A DNA stretch of 64,000 bases. It comes from an uncultured Arsenicibacter sp. GTDB lineage: Bacteria; Bacteroidota; Bacteroidia; Cytophagales; Spirosomataceae. Positions within the stretch are counted from its first letter, which is position 1. Every line of letters begins with the position of its first letter. Below, one piece after another: positions 27,142-34,548 of the stretch. The stretch is from positions 12,520 to 76,519 of the forward strand of contig NZ_CAMFHL010000007.1 of the NCBI RefSeq assembly GCF_945952095.1. The letters run 5' to 3'. The notes beneath the pieces are model-generated. The model was not told the origin of the DNA, did no database searches, and worked only from the letters and a program-made list of their open reading frames with translations. Position numbers and translations under genes: made by a program.

Positions 27142-28019
27142 TCTTTTTTCTTTGCTGACCGCCCAAGCCATAAACCACCGATTACGAGTGCCGTGCCGGC
27201 GACCGTATATACCGTAATCGGTTCATGTAACAAGACTGATGAGTAAACAAAGCCAAAAATCGGGCAGAGGAACAGCCAGAGCGAAGCCTGTACTGCATCC
27301 TGCCGGACAAGGTAAAACCAGAGTTGCAGTGCCGCTACCGATACCGGCAGAATAAGCCAGAATACCGAAAGCCAGAACGTCGTATTAAAGTGACTCTGGC
27401 CGTAATCGGCGGTCAGGAGGGTGACGGGAAGGAGCAGAAGGCCGCCGATAAATACCTGCCAGCCATTGATGACCACGTTTGGTAACCGCCATTCGAAGCG
27501 GGCATAATAGACCGTAGCCAGCGATACCGACACCATGGCGAAGAGCAGAATCAGCAGCCCATGCACAGTAGCATAGGCTTTTTCGAGCAGCGGATAAGTG
27601 GCCACCGCCACACCCAGCAGCCCTAGCAGTAACCCGATGCCTTCATTCAGCCGTAACGGCCGCCGCAGCCAGATGGCCGACATCACCGAGATAAACAGCG
27701 GATTGGTAGCCGTTGATAGGCTGCCAATCCCTGCCGAAACCTGCTCAAGGGCTAGTACATAGGCACCAAGGTAAATCGTTGTATTGAGTAAGGCGAAGAT
27801 GGTCAGGCGCTGCCATTCCGTCCGGGTTGGCCACGCGTTTTCGTACCGTTTGATGGCGTAGGCAAAGAGCAGCATGCCACCACCGGCAATGAAAAAGCGG
27901 ACATTAGCCAGAATGAACGGGTGCGCCACCTTAACGCCGAACTTGGTAGCCGCCGATGCCGACGCCCAAAGGGCAGCGAAGAGCAGGCCGGGAAGCGTAT
28001 ATTGTACAAACTTGTTCAT
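27138..28019 (-). CDS. EamA-family (DMT superfamily) transporter
   Basis: 293 residues with ten hydrophobic segments in two homologous halves. FAALWASASAATKFG in helix 1 and LEQVSAGIGSLSTATNPLF between helices 3 and 4 are typical of EamA/RhaT drug-metabolite exporters. The substrate is unknown. It overlaps the stop of the beta-helix gene by 4 bp (convergent). It lies only 15 bp downstream of the HNH gene on the same strand, so the defence-like module could be cotranscribed with it. Confidence 0.9.
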   Translation of the reverse strand: MNKFVQYTLPGLLFAALWASASAATKFGVKVAHPFILANVRFFIAGGGMLLFAYAIKRYENAWPTRTEWQRLTIFALLNTTIYLGAYVLALEQVSAGIGSLSTATNPLFISVMSAIWLRRPLRLNEGIGLLLGLLGVAVATYPLLEKAYATVHGLLILLFAMVSVSLATVYYARFEWRLPNVVINGWQVFIGGLLLLPVTLLTADYGQSHFNTTFWLSVFWLILPVSVAALQLWFYLVRQDAVQASLWLFLCPIFGFVYSSVLLHEPITVYTVAGTALVIGGLWLGRSAKKKD

Positions 28020-28034
28020 AAACTTGGCTTCCGG

Positions 28035-28787
28035 CTAGTCAAAAAAATCGGGAGGAAGGTTTTCAACTGTGTCAATTGAGCGCATAAGCATGGTGAAATG
28101 GCTTTTTCGTGATAGTAGCCCCTTTAAAATTGCTTTAGCTCGAAACTGAGCAATTGCATCATCTTGTTCTCTGGCTACCCGCCATTTGTTCATCCATTGA
28201 AGTACTTCAACGTACTTTTTATAGATTAGGGCACGTAATTCTCTGGTGCTCTGCTGAGTCTCATTGCTGGTGCCATTGTGAATATGATCTAAAAGCTGGG
28301 CTGTGTTGACAGCTTTTAGATTCTCAGGGTTACGCGCTTCAAAATGTACACGCTGACCGCCAAAGTCGATAGTGTACAAAATTTCAGTTTCTACATTATC
28401 ATTCGGATTACAAGGATCAAGATAGCCTCCCTCTGGATTCCGGCGTGGTTTCATTGTATTAGCCGCATGGTCAGCTGGATACAGGTTCGTCCATGTGTAG
28501 GTTAATTCTGGATTTTGATTTCTGGGGATAAAATGCTCAACATCCATTGACCATGCTGTTTCGAACTTTTTTTCTGTCAGATAACATTTCGCATAGAAAT
28601 CCAGATCAAAAGCCTCAAATAAGTCAGCATTGCGCCATGAGTCTCTACAAATAGGTTTTATTAATGACTGTTCTTCTTGAGGTAGGAGTTGATCTTCACG
28701 AAATAGAGCTAGTTCGTCAAGATAGTTTTTTATATCTTCTGTCTCTAACGATGAAGGGGCTGTCAAACTACGATTAATATTGATCAT
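28035..28787 (-). CDS. HNH-type nuclease, PtuB-like (Septu)
   Basis: 250 residues. VEHFIPRN (83-90) supplies the first His (His85), TNLYPADHAANTMK (100-113) gives Asn101, Asn110 and Lys113. This is the H-N-N layout of the betabeta-alpha-metal nucleases, without the usual zinc cysteines (ADHAAN in place of CxxCN). A GYLDPCNPND segment and a helical C-terminus follow, as in the PtuB/TIGR02646 group of effector nucleases. The start lies 5 nt after the stop of the ATPase gene. PtuB nucleases work with a PtuA ATPase and are thought to cut DNA on phage infection. Membership in Septu is inference from architecture. Confidence 0.8.
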   Translation of the reverse strand: MININRSLTAPSSLETEDIKNYLDELALFREDQLLPQEEQSLIKPICRDSWRNADLFEAFDLDFYAKCYLTEKKFETAWSMDVEHFIPRNQNPELTYTWTNLYPADHAANTMKPRRNPEGGYLDPCNPNDNVETEILYTIDFGGQRVHFEARNPENLKAVNTAQLLDHIHNGTSNETQQSTRELRALIYKKYVEVLQWMNKWRVAREQDDAIAQFRAKAILKGLLSRKSHFTMLMRSIDTVENLPPDFFD

Positions 28788-28792
28788 CCGAA

Positions 28793-30034
28793 TCAGACAG
28801 TTTGCGTATATTGTATAATCATAGACTCCAGTTCAATCCGAAGTACCGGGGATAAGTAATGACCTTTATCTTTTAGTATATTGCTTAATTTGTCTTTTAG
28901 TGCCTTTTTGTCGTTTTTAAATGCTTTCAGAGCATCATTTACTTCTTTAATAATCTCATCAGCAATGTTAGAATACTCATTATCAAGTCCGAAATGAGTC
29001 ATCATCAGGTCAGAATAGCTTCTTCCGGCAACTTCATCATTTTTTGCTTCTTTGGTTGTTAGGTCAAATATGGTAGCGTGTTTAATACTGGATATCACTG
29101 CGGGTGAATGCGTGGCGGCAATAAACTGAATATTTGGGAATAACTCTGTTAATAGCGGCAGAATCTGGTATTGTAATTCAAGATGTAAGTGCGTTTCGGG
29201 TTCGTCAATTAATACGATGCCGCATGGATTATATGTATAGTCGTTTACTTGCTTTCTGATCAAATCAACCCGAATAAATAAATCCATTAAAATACTAATG
29301 AACGCTGAAAATCCTTCAGATAAGTCATTGAAAGAGATGGATCTTTTGTCTGAAAGCTCAATTAAAAATTCATAATCATTACGAATAAAATTAATCTTCA
29401 ATTTTTCATCTTCAAAAATTTTCCGAAAAGGCATTCTGATATTTTCGAAAAATAAGTCAATTTCATAGTTATTATTATGTTGGTTGTCAATTATATTAAA
29501 GGCTTGTTCTACTTTCTTGTTTACAAGAAACTGTTTGAATTTATTAATAAAATATTGTGTTGAGTCCGGAGTGTTAATTTTTTCGATAAAATCAGAATCT
29601 TTAGTCGGGGTAATAACCGCTTCAACAGTACTCTGTCTCTTTGCACTAAAGAAAGAATAAATAATTTCTTTTTTCTTTGAAAGTAGTTTTTTTATTGAGA
29701 ATTTGAAATAAGGTGTTAATTTTCTGTATTCGTCCAGCTGCGAAAGTCTATAGTTTATTTCATCGTTATTCCAATGTGAAACGAGCCCTGTTACCAGTTG
29801 GTTTTCAAATTCAATTATTTCGCTTACTGCATCTATACCTTGAAAAGCTCTTCTAATATGACTGTTGATTGACCTCAATATCGTACTTTTTCCCGATCCG
29901 TTTTTCCCCGTCAGAATCAAATGACTGAATGGCTTATCCGGATAGTCGAATAAGTTGATGTCGAAGTTTTGATAAGCGTAGCAAGTGTTAACGTGTATCG
30001 ACTTTATGTATGGGAATTCCTCCGGCGTTAGCAT
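28793..30034 (-). CDS. AAA/ABC-type ATPase, PtuA-like (Septu)
   Basis: 413 residues. Walker A GKNGSGKS (43-50) follows an SMC/RecF-like N-terminal strand pattern. A long helical, lysine- and asparagine-rich insertion (about 90-230) leads to a signature-like DLSEGFSAF (237-245), Walker B GIVLIDEPETHLH (272-284) and the D/H-loop ATHSP (307-311). This is the OLD/RecF-like layout of PtuA, although somewhat shorter than many PtuA proteins. It is strikingly AT-rich: the 60 bases at 29401-29460 have 15 G/C, against 43 in 31201-31260 of the neighbouring nadE. The HNH gene follows with a 5-nt gap, which indicates a two-gene operon. No TOPRIM domain was seen, so an OLD nuclease is unlikely. Confidence 0.82.
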   Translation of the reverse strand: MLTPEEFPYIKSIHVNTCYAYQNFDINLFDYPDKPFSHLILTGKNGSGKSTILRSINSHIRRAFQGIDAVSEIIEFENQLVTGLVSHWNNDEINYRLSQLDEYRKLTPYFKFSIKKLLSKKKEIIYSFFSAKRQSTVEAVITPTKDSDFIEKINTPDSTQYFINKFKQFLVNKKVEQAFNIIDNQHNNNYEIDLFFENIRMPFRKIFEDEKLKINFIRNDYEFLIELSDKRSISFNDLSEGFSAFISILMDLFIRVDLIRKQVNDYTYNPCGIVLIDEPETHLHLELQYQILPLLTELFPNIQFIAATHSPAVISSIKHATIFDLTTKEAKNDEVAGRSYSDLMMTHFGLDNEYSNIADEIIKEVNDALKAFKNDKKALKDKLSNILKDKGHYLSPVLRIELESMIIQYTQTV

Positions 30035-30058
30035 GACTTATGTCGTTTTACGAAACTA

Positions 30059-30085
30059 CTAAAAAGGCAGGCCCGCAGGCCTGCT
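30059..30085 (-). terminator. Terminator of nadE
   Basis: Stem GCAGGCC (30067-30073), loop CGCA, GGCCTGC (30078-30084), with the A-run 30059-30065 giving T's on the minus strand. It lies between the end of nadE and the start of the ATPase gene, so nadE transcripts should mostly stop before the module. Confidence 0.78.
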
Positions 30086-30089
30086 GTGA

Positions 30090-32150
30090 CTAAAATCCGA
30101 TTTTCCCCTTGCGCCCTTTACCGCTTTCGCCCGCTGCCCATTCCTTCATCTGCGCAATTTCCTTATCGAAACCGCCCGACAGAATCGGGAAACGGCACCA
30201 GGTACGCGGATCAAGGTTATGGTCGTCGAGATGGAACGATGGCGCGTAACGCTCCCGTTTCCATTGATTGCGGCTCCACAGCCGGAAGAAACGCTCTACC
30301 CAGAGCATAAGCCGTTCACGCGTATAGACCCCATCGAAATGTACTTCCATCAGTTTCAGGACATCAACCGGCGGCTGCTTGTCACGGATAGCCGCATTTT
30401 CGATCTGGTTCAACACGTCATACGGCATCAGGTCGTCTTCGTCGGTTTGCTTTTTGTCAAGCGGGCGGAGTTCGGCCGTTGGCTGGAGGTTGTTCACACG
30501 GTGCAGACCGGCCAGCCTGATGGCCGTTTCTGCCGACGGGGTGCTGGCAATATTCAGGCCCGTTGTTTCGAGCCAGCGCAGCCACCCGCGCAGAAAATGC
30601 TTGTCGATACCGGTAATCGGGCTGATACTGCCGGCCGTATCACCATCCATAGTCGCATAGCCGACAGCGGCTTCTGACCGGTTCGAAGTCGACAGCAGCA
30701 GTGCATTCTGTATGTTGGCCAGCATCCAGACCCCCGGAGCACGTACCCGCGCCTGAATGTTTTGCAACGCCAGATCGTCGGTGTCCCAGCTTAGCTTACG
30801 GCCCAGTTGCTCTTCGATTAACCCGCGATAGGTTTCGACCAGTCCGTTAATGTTGATGTTGTAGAACGTTGCACCGATGCTCTCCGCGAGCTCTTTTGCC
30901 GACAGATATGTATCATCCGACGAATTTTCGGTACCCTGATAAATTACCGTCAGCAGTTTACCGACCAGTTCTTCGGCCGTCTGGCAGTCCTGTATTGCGT
31001 TAATGTAACTCAGTTTGCGCTTGATACCGTCAAGGCCAATGTTTTCGATTGCCATCCGGACCATCAGGAACACAGTGGCGGCAATGGCCGATGAGTCAGC
31101 GCCACCGCTCAGGGACAGTACATAGCCGTGTGACCGGCTTTTTCGGAGATAATCGAACAGGCCGAGCGCCACGGCACGGGCAAATTCTTCTTCTTTGATG
31201 TAGCCGCCCCGTTCCCACGACTCGAGTTCGGCGCGTTGCAGGACCGGCCGTACGTCGGGGAACTGAAAAAGGGATTGTACTTTCAGATTCGGGTAGGCCA
31301 TGGCCATGTTGACCCGGTTCTGGGTCTGGCTCAGCCGGGTATTGTCGACATCAATAACCGCCGTAACAATATGGTGATCCTCGTAGCTGAGGCGCGGACT
31401 CGATACCAGCAGCTCGCCGTTAGAGGCAATCATCGCATCGCCGTCGTAGATCGCCCGGCCGGATTCGTTGCCCAGCATGTTGGTATAGACGTAGCTGACA
31501 CCGAACGACCGCGAGGCATCGATCACAAACCGTTCGCGGACGACCGATTTATTAAAACCGAAATGGCTGGCCGACGGGTTCATGATGATATCGATACCGC
31601 GTTCATACAACGCCCGTCCCGGACGGCTCGCAATCCAGGCGTCTTCGCAGATTTCGAAGCCGATCCGGATGCCTGACAGGTCAAAAACAAGGTCGCCGAT
31701 GGGATACGACATCTCGCTGTGGCCGGGAGCCGACAGCCGGATTTCGTCCCGGAAGCCTAATGTCCAGGGCTGAAACCAGCGGGTTTCGTAATGGATGCCG
31801 TTATTGGCCAGATTCTGCTTACAGGCAAAGCCCAGAATCTGTTTGTTAGCCACCAGACAAACCACATCATACGTCCGGTTGTTATAGCGTAAGGGAAGGC
31901 CAAGGGCCACGGCCATGTCATGCGTGTGCTCCGCAATTTCTAACAGTGAAGCAACCGACTGGTCAATGGTATTCTGCGCAAAAAAAGCGTCTTCGCAGCC
32001 GTAGCCGCAGATGCTGAGCTCAGGCAGACACAGAATACTGACCGCTTGCTGACGGGCCGTTTCGATGGCCGCAATGATATTTTTCTGGTTATGTTCCCAC
32101 GCCAGCGGAGTCTGATTCAGTACGCCGGCTGCAACTTTTATCAATTTCAT
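30090..32150 (-). CDS. nadE: Glutamine-dependent NAD+ synthetase
   Basis: 686 residues from the ATG at 32150 (MKLIKVAAG); the frame opens four codons earlier. The N-terminal nitrilase-like glutaminase domain has FEICEDAW with the catalytic Cys near residue 165-170. The C-terminal synthetase has the PP-loop SGGADSS near 347-353. The enzyme amidates deamido-NAD in the final step of NAD synthesis. The terminator-like hairpin at 32206-32235 sits in its leader. A NadR-like kinase gene lies 10 kb away. Confidence 0.95.
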   Translation of the reverse strand: MKLIKVAAGVLNQTPLAWEHNQKNIIAAIETARQQAVSILCLPELSICGYGCEDAFFAQNTIDQSVASLLEIAEHTHDMAVALGLPLRYNNRTYDVVCLVANKQILGFACKQNLANNGIHYETRWFQPWTLGFRDEIRLSAPGHSEMSYPIGDLVFDLSGIRIGFEICEDAWIASRPGRALYERGIDIIMNPSASHFGFNKSVVRERFVIDASRSFGVSYVYTNMLGNESGRAIYDGDAMIASNGELLVSSPRLSYEDHHIVTAVIDVDNTRLSQTQNRVNMAMAYPNLKVQSLFQFPDVRPVLQRAELESWERGGYIKEEEFARAVALGLFDYLRKSRSHGYVLSLSGGADSSAIAATVFLMVRMAIENIGLDGIKRKLSYINAIQDCQTAEELVGKLLTVIYQGTENSSDDTYLSAKELAESIGATFYNININGLVETYRGLIEEQLGRKLSWDTDDLALQNIQARVRAPGVWMLANIQNALLLSTSNRSEAAVGYATMDGDTAGSISPITGIDKHFLRGWLRWLETTGLNIASTPSAETAIRLAGLHRVNNLQPTAELRPLDKKQTDEDDLMPYDVLNQIENAAIRDKQPPVDVLKLMEVHFDGVYTRERLMLWVERFFRLWSRNQWKRERYAPSFHLDDHNLDPRTWCRFPILSGGFDKEIAQMKEWAAGESGKGRKGKIGF

Positions 32151-32205
32151 ACGTAACCCCAACGGGTGTTTGGCAGTTAATACAGCGTTATAACAAGCCT
32201 GTCTG

Positions 32206-32235
32206 CAAAAAAAGCACAGAATTTAATCCTGTGCT
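32206..32235 (-). terminator. Terminator-like hairpin in the nadE leader
   Basis: Read on the minus strand: AGCACAG, loop GATTAAATT, CTGTGCT, then seven T's. It starts 56 nt upstream of the nadE ATG, and no minus-strand gene precedes it. It may be an attenuator or the end of a small RNA. Confidence 0.6.
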
Positions 32236-32591
32236 AACGATTCAGTGATTCCCGGCAAACTATCCGCACAAGAATAACCAAAACTACAGGGGTGCCCTGT
32301 TACTATTACCGTTTGAGTTGTATTAATCAATCGGTCTATAGGTATACTTATTTTTGAGTACCATTCGATCAGAAAATAAAACGATGGCAAAAGGAATAAT
32401 GTGACGTAAATCAGGAAGTTGAGGTCTATTACAGGCTACAGTGTCAGCTATACACAAAAAGATATTTAGAGATAATTTTTCGCAGCAACCAAAAAAAACG
32501 TAAAATTGGTCTAATAATTGTGGATGGGCGTAAATGCAGCCCGCTTCATACGACTCAACGTTCGATAAGACCTTAATCCCGTTTATGTACT
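32236..32591. other. 356-bp gap between nadE leader and rpoN
   Basis: No gene is supported. CAAAACTA at 32279-32286 is a minus-strand -7 match that would place a transcript start about 40 nt before the hairpin at 32206-32235. TATTTTTG at 32349-32356 is a plus-strand -7 match without a good -33 box, about 240 nt before rpoN. Confidence 0.4.
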
Positions 32592-34043
32592 ATGCAGAAA
32601 TTGAGCCTAAACCAGTCGTTGCAACAGAAGCTGTCCCCCCAGCAGATACAGTTTATCAAACTGTTGCAAATACCGACGGCCGAGCTGGATGCGCGAATTG
32701 AGGAGGAATTAGAAATTAATCCAGCCCTGGAAGAAGGCGCAGACGATTACGACGACAATAGTCAGTCGGATGATCCGTTCGCGGATGATTATGATGATGA
32801 TTACAAAGACCGGTCCGACGATTTAGACATTGACAACTACCTGCATAACGAAGATTATACAGGCTACAAAATGCAGGGTGATGCGTACGGTGATGAAGAC
32901 CGTGAAATGCCTATTGCCATGCGGTCAACGCTGTCGGATTCACTGATTCAGCAATTCGGTTATCTGGGCTTGGGTCCTGAGCAACATGCAATCGGATTGC
33001 AGCTGATCGGCAGTATCGAGAGCGACGGTTATATCCGGCGGTCGTTGCAGGCAATTGTCAATGACCTGGCGTTTGCGCAGGGCATTTATACCGATGTCGA
33101 GGAGCTGGAACTGGTGTTGAGAAAGGTGCAGACCTTTGACCCGCCCGGCATTGGTGCCCGTACCTTGCAGGAGTGCCTGTTGCTGCAGCTGGACCGCAAA
33201 GACCAGACCGACGAATGTGTACGGCTGGCGAGCAAGATCATTCATGAAAGCTTTGATGAGTTTTCGAAAAAACACTTCGATAAGATTCAGAAGCGGCTTA
33301 ATATCAGCGATGAAACGCTGAAAAAAGTGATTGCCATCATCACCAAACTGAACCCGAAGCCGGGCTCAGTAGAGGGGGAGGACGGAACAGCACAGTACCT
33401 GATTCCGGACTTTATCCTGACCAATAGCGGTGGTAAGCTCGAACTGACCCTGAACTCGAAAAATGCGCCCGAGCTGAAAATCAGCCGTTCGTTTGCGGAG
33501 ATGCTCGATACGTATGACAAGAGCACTAAGAATAACAAAAACCTGCGCGAAACGGTAACATTCGTTAAGCAGCGCCTGGATGCAGCCAAGTGGTTTATCG
33601 ACGCCATCAAGCAGCGCCAGCAAACGCTGCTGAAGACGATGAACGCCATCGTGAAGTTTCAGTACGATTTCTTCCTGACGGGCGATGAATCGAAACTGCG
33701 GCCAATGATTCTGAAGGACATTGCGACGCTGATCGACATGGACGTGTCAACGGTTTCGCGGGTGGCAAACAGCAAATCGGTGCAGACCGAGTTTGGCATC
33801 TATCCGCTGAAATACTTCTTCTCGGAAGGGATTTCGACCGATTCAGGCGAGGATGTCAGCAGCCGCGAAGTGAAAAATATCCTGAAGGAACTGATTGATA
33901 ACGAGCCGAAAGTTAACCCGCTGTCAGACGATAAGCTGGAGAAGATGCTGAACGACCGGGGCTACAACATTGCCCGCCGGACGGTGGCTAAATACCGCGA
34001 ACAACTGAACATTCCGGTAGCCCGCCTGCGTAAACAACTTTAA
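32592..34043 (+). CDS. rpoN: RNA polymerase sigma-54 factor
   Basis: 483 residues. Region I at the N-terminus is glutamine- and leucine-rich (SLQQKLSPQQIQFIKLLQIP). An acidic region II (about 55-100) follows, then the core-binding and helix-turn-helix parts, with MDVSTVSRVANSKSV. The RpoN box ARRTVAKYRE is at 461-470. The protein directs RNA polymerase to -24/-12 promoters and needs an activator ATPase; no such activator gene is in the window. Its stop overlaps by 4 bp with the convergent small gene at 34040. Confidence 0.97.
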   Translation: MQKLSLNQSLQQKLSPQQIQFIKLLQIPTAELDARIEEELEINPALEEGADDYDDNSQSDDPFADDYDDDYKDRSDDLDIDNYLHNEDYTGYKMQGDAYGDEDREMPIAMRSTLSDSLIQQFGYLGLGPEQHAIGLQLIGSIESDGYIRRSLQAIVNDLAFAQGIYTDVEELELVLRKVQTFDPPGIGARTLQECLLLQLDRKDQTDECVRLASKIIHESFDEFSKKHFDKIQKRLNISDETLKKVIAIITKLNPKPGSVEGEDGTAQYLIPDFILTNSGGKLELTLNSKNAPELKISRSFAEMLDTYDKSTKNNKNLRETVTFVKQRLDAAKWFIDAIKQRQQTLLKTMNAIVKFQYDFFLTGDESKLRPMILKDIATLIDMDVSTVSRVANSKSVQTEFGIYPLKYFFSEGISTDSGEDVSSREVKNILKELIDNEPKVNPLSDDKLEKMLNDRGYNIARRTVAKYREQLNIPVARLRKQL

Positions 34044-34429
34044 GTCGACGAATCATTTTGCTGATACCAATGGCGAATCACTACTTTTTGTAATTCACGT
34101 TTAATAATCAATTCTGCGATCACTGGTAAGGTATCGCCCTGATGGTTATGCAGGGCCTGCCTTACCAGTTTTTCTGTTAAATCAACCCGGTAAAAAACGT
34201 TCTGTAGCTGAGCAGAGTGCGGTGCCTGATCGCGCAGGGTGTCGGCAATAACCTGCCTTAGCCGTTCAAATGAATAGGCCTCTTCACAAGCGACGGGCAA
34301 CTGCACACGGGCCATCGAAAAATCCTTAATCAATTGTTTTAACAATGCCTGTAGCAGCGCAGGCGTATGCAGATAAGGTTGCAGATCGCTACCGGAAAGG
34401 GGCGTTATGTCGTCTGGCTCGGAGGTCAT
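34040..34429 (-). CDS. Small protein of unknown function, 129 residues
   Basis: No family recognised. Predicted soluble and mostly helical, with an acidic start and the C-terminal IAELIIKRELQKVVIRHWY segment. It overlaps the end of rpoN by 4 bp in convergent orientation and is divergent from the penicillin acylase gene. Full-length frame with no competing open frame of similar length supports it as a real gene. No function is proposed. Confidence 0.65.
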   Translation of the reverse strand: MTSEPDDITPLSGSDLQPYLHTPALLQALLKQLIKDFSMARVQLPVACEEAYSFERLRQVIADTLRDQAPHSAQLQNVFYRVDLTEKLVRQALHNHQGDTLPVIAELIIKRELQKVVIRHWYQQNDSST

Positions 34430-34548
34430 ACAGCAGTAAATAGCCGGTTAATACTAAGGCTTTTTTGCTGATTTGCCAAGCGCTGATGCCGAACGGTAGG
34501 TATTTATCGGCTGAATTTTATCTTTACAACAGACAACTGCTTCATCCG

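Noticed and set aside
28035..30034. Retron of the Ec78 type, which uses PtuA and PtuB effectors
   Set aside because: No reverse transcriptase gene and no msr/msd-like structured RNA were seen near the ATPase/HNH pair.
28793..30034. OLD-family nuclease or Gabija GajA
   Set aside because: No TOPRIM domain follows the ATPase part and no UvrD-like helicase gene is adjacent.
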